A DNA stretch of 48,640 nt from Aquimarina sp. U1-2 (GTDB lineage: Bacteria > Bacteroidota > Bacteroidia > Flavobacteriales > Flavobacteriaceae), in assembly GCF_017897595.1 (NCBI RefSeq), contig NZ_JAGKIK010000023.1:1-48640 (forward strand), given 5' to 3'. The number at the start of each line of letters is the position of its first letter. The stretch's first letter is position 1. Position numbers and translations under genes: made by a program. This document shows, piece after piece, positions 43,687-48,640 of the stretch. Below the pieces are notes generated by a model that made no database searches, was not told where the DNA came from, and saw nothing but the letters and a program-made list of their open reading frames with translations.

Positions 43687-46600
43687 ATGCATAATTCTTT
43701 ATCGAAAGTAGTGGTTTTAGCGCTAGCACTACTTCTTAGTAATTTTCTATCTTTTTCTCAACGTAAAAAATTAAAAGCTTCACAAGATGTAAGCTACCCA
43801 GAAGAACTATACGATGCGCTTGAGTATCGACTCATTGGACCTTTTCGCGGTGGTCGAAGTGCCGCAGTTACCGGGGTGCCTAACAAACCCAATGTATTCT
43901 ATTTTGGAGCCACCGGTGGTGGAATCTGGAAAACTACTGATGGTGGTCGTACCTGGGAGAATATTTCTGATGGATTTTTTGGAGGCTCAATTGGTTCCAT
44001 TTCGGTGTCTAAGAGCGATCCTAATGTCATTTATGTAGGGGGCGGAGAAAAAACACTTCGCGGTAATGTGTCTTCGGGCTACGGAGTTTGGAAAAGTGTA
44101 GATGCCGGTAAAACATGGACGCAATCTGGTTTGCCCAAGAGTAGACATATCCCTAGAATAGCCATTCATCCCACTAATCCTGATGTTGTATATGCTGCCG
44201 TATTGGGAAATATCTATAAACCTACTGAGGATCGAGGCGTCTACAAAAGCACAGATGGCGGAAAAACCTGGAATAAGATGCTGTTTGCTAATGCCAATGC
44301 CGGTGCGGTTGATCTTACCTTGGATCCTAATAACCCGAGAATTTTATATGCTTCTACCTGGAATGCCCGAAGAACACCGTATAGTTTGAGCTCTGGAGGA
44401 GCGGGTTCTGCATTGTGGAAAAGTACCGACAGTGGTAGCACATGGAAAGAAATTTCAAAAAACAAAGGATTTGCCAAAGACACGTTGGGGATCATAGGAG
44501 TTACTGTGTCACCAGTAGATAGTGAGCGCGTTTGGGCTATTGTTGAACATAAAGAAAAAGGAGGTGTATATCGAAGTGATGATGGCGGAGAAACCTGGCA
44601 GCAACTTAATAGTGATCGAAGCCTGCGACAACGTGCCTGGTACTATTCTAGAATTTATGCAGATCCTAAAGATAAAGATGTAGTGTATGTGGTTAATGTA
44701 TCGTATCATAAAAGTAAAGATGGTGGTAAGAACTTTAGTAGTTACCGAGCACCACATGGAGACCATCACGACCTTTGGATTGCCCCAGAAAATCCAAATC
44801 GCATGATTATTGGGGACGATGGTGGGGCGCAGGTTACCTATGATGGTGGGCAAACCTGGAGTACCTACCATAACCAGCCTACTTCACAATTTTATCGAGT
44901 CACTACAGATAATCACTTCCCCTATCGTATTTACGTAGCACAACAAGATAATTCGACATTACGTATTAATCACCGAAGTACCGGTTATGCCATTACTGAA
45001 AGGGATTGGGAACCTACTGCAGGTGGTGAATCAGCACATATTGCCGTAGATCCCAAAGATAATGATATTGTATACGGAGGTAGCTACGACGGGTTCTTAA
45101 CGCGCAGAAATCATAAAACCGAAACCGTACGATCAGTAAGCGTTTGGCCTGATAATCCTATGGGACATGGAGCCGAGGCTATGAAATATCGTTTTCAATG
45201 GAATTTCCCGATCCTATTCTCTAAACATGATCCCAACAAACTATATACTTTTTCTAATCATGTTCACGTAACCGAAAACGAAGGACAAAGCTGGAAAGTA
45301 ATTAGTCCTGATTTGACAAGAAATGATCCTGAAAAATTAAAATCGTCAGGAGGGCCTATTACACAAGATAATACGTCGGTAGAATATTATTGTACCATTT
45401 TCGCTGCCGCGGAAAGCCCTATTACTGAAGGGCTACTTTGGGTAGGAAGTGATGACGGATTGGTACATGTAAGTAAAGATGGTGGGAAAACTTGGAATAA
45501 CGTAACTCCTAAAGGAATGCCAGATTGGATGATGATTAACAGCATCGAACCCAGTACTTTTAACGAAGGTACTTGTTATATTGCAGGTACCCGGTATAAA
45601 TCCGGAGATTTCACGCCGTATCTCTATAAAACTACAGATTATGGCAAATCCTGGGATAAAATTACCAACGGAATCGCACCAGAGCACTTTACACGTGTTC
45701 TAAGAGAAGATCCTATGCGTAAGGGATTATTATACGCCGGTACCGAAACCGGAATGTACATCTCTTTTAATGACGGAAAAGACTGGCAACACTTCCAGCT
45801 CAATTTACCTATTGTACCGATTACCGATCTTACCGTTAAAGAAAATAATCTGATTGTCGCTACGCAAGGTAGAAGCCTTTGGATCCTAGATGACCTTACC
45901 GTTTTGCATCAGTTAAATAATGACCTAAAAACAAAAGACTACATTTTATATCAGCCAAAAAAAACATACCGTATGCGGGGTGGCAGCATCAAAGATTCTA
46001 AAACAAAAGGAACCAATCATCCCGCCGGTGTGATGACCTATTTTTATCTCAAAAATTTTGATGAAGAAAAAGATACGATTGCGCTTACTTATTTTAGTAC
46101 TAAAAATGATACGATCAAGTCTTTCAGCACAAATGCAAAAGAAAAGAAGGATCAGCTAACTATCGAAAAAGAAGGTGGGCAAATATTTGTTTGGAACATG
46201 CGTGGGGATGGTGCCGAGAAATTAAAAGGGATGATCTTATGGTGGGCGAATCTAGACGGACCCAAAGCAGTACCAGGTGATTATAAAGTGAGTTTAAGTG
46301 TTAACGGAAATGAAGTCGCCAAACAACCTTTCACTATTGTTGCAGATCCAAGAGCAGAGGCTACACTAGATCAAATGCAAGCACAATATGACTTTATAAC
46401 TGATATCAATACAACCGTTGATCGCGCGCATCAATCGATTAAAAAAATCAGAAAAATAAATACGCAACTCAAAGCCTTTTCAACCCAATACAAATCTGAT
46501 GAAAAGACAAAGGATTTGGTAAAAAAGGCATCAGAATTGCGCAAACAATTTGGCGAGATCGAAAAAGCGTTGTACCAAACCAAAAATCGAAGTAATCAAG

Positions 46601-46830
46601 ATCCATTAAACTTTCCAATCAAATTGACCAACAAGCTTGGGCATCTCAATTCTTTGGTGGGTATGGGTGATTTTGGTCCAACCGAGCAAGATATGGCTGT
46701 AAAAAACGAACTTACCCAAAAGATAGAAGTTCAATTACAAGCTTTTGATGCACTAATTTCTGAAGAAATTAGTGCATTTAATAATGCGTTTCATACTTTA
46801 GAACTGAATTATCTTTTTGTGGAAGATTAA
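43687..46830 (+). CDS. Large secreted Asp-box (VPS10/sortilin-like) beta-propeller protein
   Basis: The ATG at 43687 (MHNSLSKVVVLALALLLSNFLSFSQ) begins a good signal peptide; an in-frame ATG at 43639 would place 16 polar residues before it. The mature protein (total 1047 residues from this start) opens with EYRLIGPFRGGRSAAVTGVP and carries about eleven Asp-box turns such as KTTDGGRTWENI, KSTDGGKTWNKM, RSDDGGETWQQL and VSKDGGKTWNNV, the pattern of two multi-bladed propellers as in sortilin-type or BNR proteins. The C-terminal third includes an immunoglobulin-like part and a helical tail (about 900-1040). It is often annotated as a glycosyl hydrolase, but no sialidase arginine triad is apparent. 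Confidence 0.85.
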   Translation: MHNSLSKVVVLALALLLSNFLSFSQRKKLKASQDVSYPEELYDALEYRLIGPFRGGRSAAVTGVPNKPNVFYFGATGGGIWKTTDGGRTWENISDGFFGGSIGSISVSKSDPNVIYVGGGEKTLRGNVSSGYGVWKSVDAGKTWTQSGLPKSRHIPRIAIHPTNPDVVYAAVLGNIYKPTEDRGVYKSTDGGKTWNKMLFANANAGAVDLTLDPNNPRILYASTWNARRTPYSLSSGGAGSALWKSTDSGSTWKEISKNKGFAKDTLGIIGVTVSPVDSERVWAIVEHKEKGGVYRSDDGGETWQQLNSDRSLRQRAWYYSRIYADPKDKDVVYVVNVSYHKSKDGGKNFSSYRAPHGDHHDLWIAPENPNRMIIGDDGGAQVTYDGGQTWSTYHNQPTSQFYRVTTDNHFPYRIYVAQQDNSTLRINHRSTGYAITERDWEPTAGGESAHIAVDPKDNDIVYGGSYDGFLTRRNHKTETVRSVSVWPDNPMGHGAEAMKYRFQWNFPILFSKHDPNKLYTFSNHVHVTENEGQSWKVISPDLTRNDPEKLKSSGGPITQDNTSVEYYCTIFAAAESPITEGLLWVGSDDGLVHVSKDGGKTWNNVTPKGMPDWMMINSIEPSTFNEGTCYIAGTRYKSGDFTPYLYKTTDYGKSWDKITNGIAPEHFTRVLREDPMRKGLLYAGTETGMYISFNDGKDWQHFQLNLPIVPITDLTVKENNLIVATQGRSLWILDDLTVLHQLNNDLKTKDYILYQPKKTYRMRGGSIKDSKTKGTNHPAGVMTYFYLKNFDEEKDTIALTYFSTKNDTIKSFSTNAKEKKDQLTIEKEGGQIFVWNMRGDGAEKLKGMILWWANLDGPKAVPGDYKVSLSVNGNEVAKQPFTIVADPRAEATLDQMQAQYDFITDINTTVDRAHQSIKKIRKINTQLKAFSTQYKSDEKTKDLVKKASELRKQFGEIEKALYQTKNRSNQDPLNFPIKLTNKLGHLNSLVGMGDFGPTEQDMAVKNELTQKIEVQLQAFDALISEEISAFNNAFHTLELNYLFVED

Positions 46831-47005
46831 CCTCTCGACTAAACCTGTCCCGAACTTGACAAAAGGCTCGAGGTGACCGTACTTGATTATTTTATATTTT
46901 TGACACAAATTTTACTAACGCCGTTATCTCGAGCGGAGTCGAGAGACATTTCAACTTATTAGCACCTCGACTCCGCCCGGTGTGACAGACGATTTAAAAA
47001 AGAAT
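46831..47005. repeat. Inverted dispersed repeats of the CTCGAC-TCCGC-TCGAG type
   Basis: Between the Asp-box gene and hemJ, CTCGAGCGGAGTCGAG (46928-46943) and CCTCGACTCCGCCCGG (46965-46980) are inverted relatives, with a further CTCGAGG piece near 46869. These resemble common flavobacterial interspersed repeats. A GTG at 46982 inside this stretch is in frame with hemJ but is probably not its start. Confidence 0.55.
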
Positions 47006-47557
47006 ATGCTAGAATACTACAACTACATAAAATCCTTGCACCTCATCTTTGTAATTACCTGGTTTGCTGGATTATTTTACATCCCTAGATTATTCGTATA
47101 TCAAATTGAAGCTTTTCAAAAACCTTCTCCAGAAAAAGAAATACTTGGTAAACAATTAAAATTAATGGCCAAGCGATTGTGGTTTATCATCACATGGCCT
47201 TCTGCGATTTTGGCTACTCTTTTTGCAATTTGGTTATTAATTTTGATGCCTGCATGGTTGCAACAACCCTGGATGCACGTAAAACTCGGATTCGTCATAT
47301 TGCTTTTTGTATATCACGGTATAAGCCATCGTATTTATAAGCAACTTCAACAGGATGTTGTAAAATGGTCTTCAAATCAAATGCGAATATGGAATGAGGG
47401 CGCTACAATTATTCTTTTCGCAGTAATATTCTTAGTAATTGTTCGAGATGCCGTAAATTGGATTTATGGGGTTATCGGGATTCTTGTTCTTGGTGTTTTA
47501 CTAATGCTTGGTATCAAATTGTACAAAAGAATTCGAGATAAAAATCCCAAGGCCTGA
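47006..47557 (+). CDS. hemJ: HemJ-type protoporphyrinogen oxidase (CopD-like membrane protein)
   Basis: HemJ oxidises protoporphyrinogen IX to protoporphyrin IX in the inner membrane and is the form used by bacteria without HemG or HemY. The ATG at 47006 (MLEYYNYIKSLHLIFVITWFAGLFYIPRLFVY) gives 183 residues; an in-frame GTG at 46982 lies in a dispersed repeat. The conserved His12 (LHLIFVITWFAG), the HVKLGFVILLFVYHG segment with its conserved lysine, and NEGATIILFAVIFLVI are all present, with four to five membrane segments. It completes the step between HemF and HemH encoded elsewhere in the window. Confidence 0.9.
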   Translation: MLEYYNYIKSLHLIFVITWFAGLFYIPRLFVYQIEAFQKPSPEKEILGKQLKLMAKRLWFIITWPSAILATLFAIWLLILMPAWLQQPWMHVKLGFVILLFVYHGISHRIYKQLQQDVVKWSSNQMRIWNEGATIILFAVIFLVIVRDAVNWIYGVIGILVLGVLLMLGIKLYKRIRDKNPKA

Positions 47558-47565
47558 CTTGATTT

Positions 47566-47637
47566 GAGTCTGTGAGCTTGTGAGTCTGTTAGCCTGTGAG
47601 TTTTTGAGTCGCTGAGTTACTGAGTCGTTAAGTTGTA
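47566..47637. repeat. Degenerate 8-bp tandem repeat, nine units
   Basis: Units in order are GAGTCTGT, GAGCTTGT, GAGTCTGT, TAGCCTGT, GAGTTTTT, GAGTCGCT, GAGTTACT, GAGTCGTT and AAGTTGTA. Period 8 is kept without gaps over 72 bases, directly after the hemJ stop. Confidence 0.75.
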
Positions 47638-47757
47638 GCATCTACGTTGCTACGGCTGGAAGTTCTTTATTTTGAATGACAAGCAAAGAACTAAGAGCCA
47701 AGAATCATGTACGTCCCTGATATAGGTTGACCACTTTTACAAAGAAGTGATTACCTT

Positions 47758-48153
47758 ATGAGAGCAAATTTAAAGACAATCAGGAAGCAACGAGTTTATT
47801 CAGAAGATTTTAAACGACAGTTGGTTTCGGATTTTGAATCAGGGAAATTCAGTGTTCCTCAATTGGAGAAGTTACATAAAGTTTCCAATGCTAGTATTTA
47901 TAAGTGGATTTATAAATATTCTACCTTTAACGAGAAGGGATTTAGAGTTGTAGAGATGAAAGAGAGCAGTAATAAAAAGATGAAAGACCTCGAGCAAAGG
48001 ATTAAAGATCTGGAACAAGTTGTTGGTCAGAAACAGATAAAGATTGATTACTTAGAAAAGATGATCGACATAGCGAAGGATGAGCTGGATATCGATATCA
48101 AAAAAAACTACAACACCCCACAATCAGGTGGTTCAAAAACAACAAAAAAATGA
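47758..48153 (+). CDS. IS3-family transposase OrfA (DNA-binding subunit)
   Basis: This 131-residue protein has an N-terminal helix-turn-helix (about 10-60, RVYSEDFKRQLVSDFESGKF then SVPQLEKLHKVSNASIYKWI) and a coiled-coil region (about 70-115, MKDLEQRIKDLEQVVGQKQIKIDYLEKMIDIAKDEL) typical of OrfA oligomerisation. Its stop TGA at 48151 follows a run of seven A residues that is in the right frame for -1 slippage into orfB. Confidence 0.88.
   Translation: MRANLKTIRKQRVYSEDFKRQLVSDFESGKFSVPQLEKLHKVSNASIYKWIYKYSTFNEKGFRVVEMKESSNKKMKDLEQRIKDLEQVVGQKQIKIDYLEKMIDIAKDELDIDIKKNYNTPQSGGSKTTKK
48144..48153 (+). promoter_or_regulatory. Candidate -1 programmed frameshift site (A7 before TGA)
   Basis: The heptamer A AAA AAA at 48144-48150, in the orfA frame, is followed at once by TGA. 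Slipping back one base reads into the orfB frame. This is the standard arrangement by which IS3 elements make the fused OrfAB transposase. Confidence 0.65.
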
Positions 48154-48640
48154 GAGGTTTTAGTATGAACCAATTATATAAAACAATTGGCATTAGCAAG
48201 CAGGCTGTATATCAATATGCTAAGCGCCAAGCTGTCTTTGACCATAGAATCAGTTCCCTTGTTGTGAAGGCAGATTCTTTGCGAAGGGATTTTCCTGGCT
48301 GTGGGGTGGAGAAAATGTATGATATATTACAACCGGATTTTATAGGAAGGGATCGATTTGTAGAAACAATGATGTCTCTTGGGTATAGGCTCAAGATCAA
48401 GAAGAACTATAAAAAAACAACCATAGCATCCAAAGTATATTATCCTAACTTGATAAAGGGAATGAAGGTGGACAAGCCTTCAACGATCTGGCAGAGCGAT
48501 ATCACTTATATTCCGATAAATGGGAAACATTATTATGTCGTTTTTATAATAGATGTTTATACTAAGAAGATTGTAGGGTACTCAGTCTCTGACCATATGC
48601 GTGCTACTGCTAATCTAAAGGCTCTTAAAATGGCCTTAAA
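48150..48640 (+). CDS. IS3-family transposase OrfB, integrase catalytic core (partial, cut by window edge)
   Basis: The frame opens at the ATG at 48150, overlapping the orfA stop in the -1 frame, and is still open at the window end (163 codons). It has the HTH_21-type region (FPGCGVEKMYDILQPDFIGRDRF) and the start of the rve DDE core: WQSDITYIPI with the first catalytic Asp and YYVVFIIDVYTKKIVGYSVS with the next strand. The second Asp and the Glu of the triad would lie in and beyond the cut. Translation as OrfAB by frameshift is expected. Confidence 0.85.
   Translation, partial: MRGFSMNQLYKTIGISKQAVYQYAKRQAVFDHRISSLVVKADSLRRDFPGCGVEKMYDILQPDFIGRDRFVETMMSLGYRLKIKKNYKKTTIASKVYYPNLIKGMKVDKPSTIWQSDITYIPINGKHYYVVFIIDVYTKKIVGYSVSDHMRATANLKALKMAL

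Larger units (their letters stand above)
47708..48640 (+). mobile_element. IS3-family insertion sequence, right end outside the window
   Basis: A transposase pair (orfA 47758, orfB 48150) is preceded by TGTACGTCCCTGATATAGG at 47708, a plausible IS3-type left end that starts with TG. The right inverted repeat and the end of orfB are beyond position 48640, so neither the boundary nor a target duplication can be confirmed. Confidence 0.7.

Noticed and set aside
43687..46830. Sialidase
   Set aside because: The many Asp-boxes are shared by several propeller families, and I see no sialidase arginine triad or FRIP motif.
47566..47637. CRISPR array
   Set aside because: The units are contiguous 8-mers without spacers, and no cas genes are near.
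1..48640. tRNA, rRNA or riboswitch genes
   Set aside because: I looked in the gaps longer than 100 bases and did not recognise a cloverleaf, rRNA segment or known riboswitch core; the hairpins seen are repeat-like or terminator-like.

Overview
The window reads as an AT-rich chromosome segment of a marine-type Flavobacteriaceae (Bacteroidota). This rests on gene content (tandem 800-residue FtsX-type permeases, a DUF5916 outer-membrane protein, an Asp-box protein, an AraC regulator with a membrane-spanning N-terminus), sparse Shine-Dalgarno signals with A-rich leaders, and several families of short dispersed palindromic repeats. The genus cannot be fixed from the sequence; an Aquimarina-like organism is a guess.

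Region 1 (1-18381, minus strand) is one long apparent operon transcribed toward position 1: a TolC-type outer-membrane channel, an HlyD/MacA-type adaptor, a MacB/LolD-type ATPase, a secreted GIN-domain (DUF2807) protein, two 8-TM FtsX/MacB permeases, a secreted S41 peptidase, three more permeases and a second, divergent ATPase. Five paralogous permeases share one adaptor and one channel. Divergently transcribed at 18600-21316 is a sigma-54-type response regulator with its histidine kinase. A candidate -24/-12 promoter lies just upstream of tolC, so the two-component system probably drives the operon. This locus is the best candidate in the window for an under-described system.

Region 2 (21436-24129) holds a probable blue-light-responsive regulator (AraC helix-turn-helix fused to a C-terminal BLUF domain with the key flavin-site residues present) and two small lipoproteins.

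Region 3 (24211-36699 plus 47006-47557) carries most of the tetrapyrrole pathway: hemA, hemC, hemD, hemE and hemF on the minus strand, a divergent AraC regulator, hemH on the plus strand followed by an overlapping MATE transporter, and hemJ further downstream. The run is scarred by small elements: an inverted-repeat-bounded DUF559 remnant between hemC and hemD, a heptanucleotide tandem repeat inside hemD, and a hairpin-bearing inverted-repeat insertion that splits a DUF6973 gene next to a TrkH potassium transporter. hemB and hemL are not in the window.

Region 4 (36736-46830) is a set of envelope and secreted proteins: an NTF2-like protein, a glucose/sorbosone-dehydrogenase-like lipoprotein, a membrane AraC regulator, a DUF5916 outer-membrane protein, a two-domain aspartyl-protease-like lipoprotein and a large Asp-box (VPS10/sortilin-like) propeller protein. 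The gap at 43157-43638 holds nested MITE-like repeats. After hemJ come an 8-bp degenerate tandem repeat and an IS3-family insertion sequence (orfA/orfB with an A7 slippery site) that runs off the right edge.
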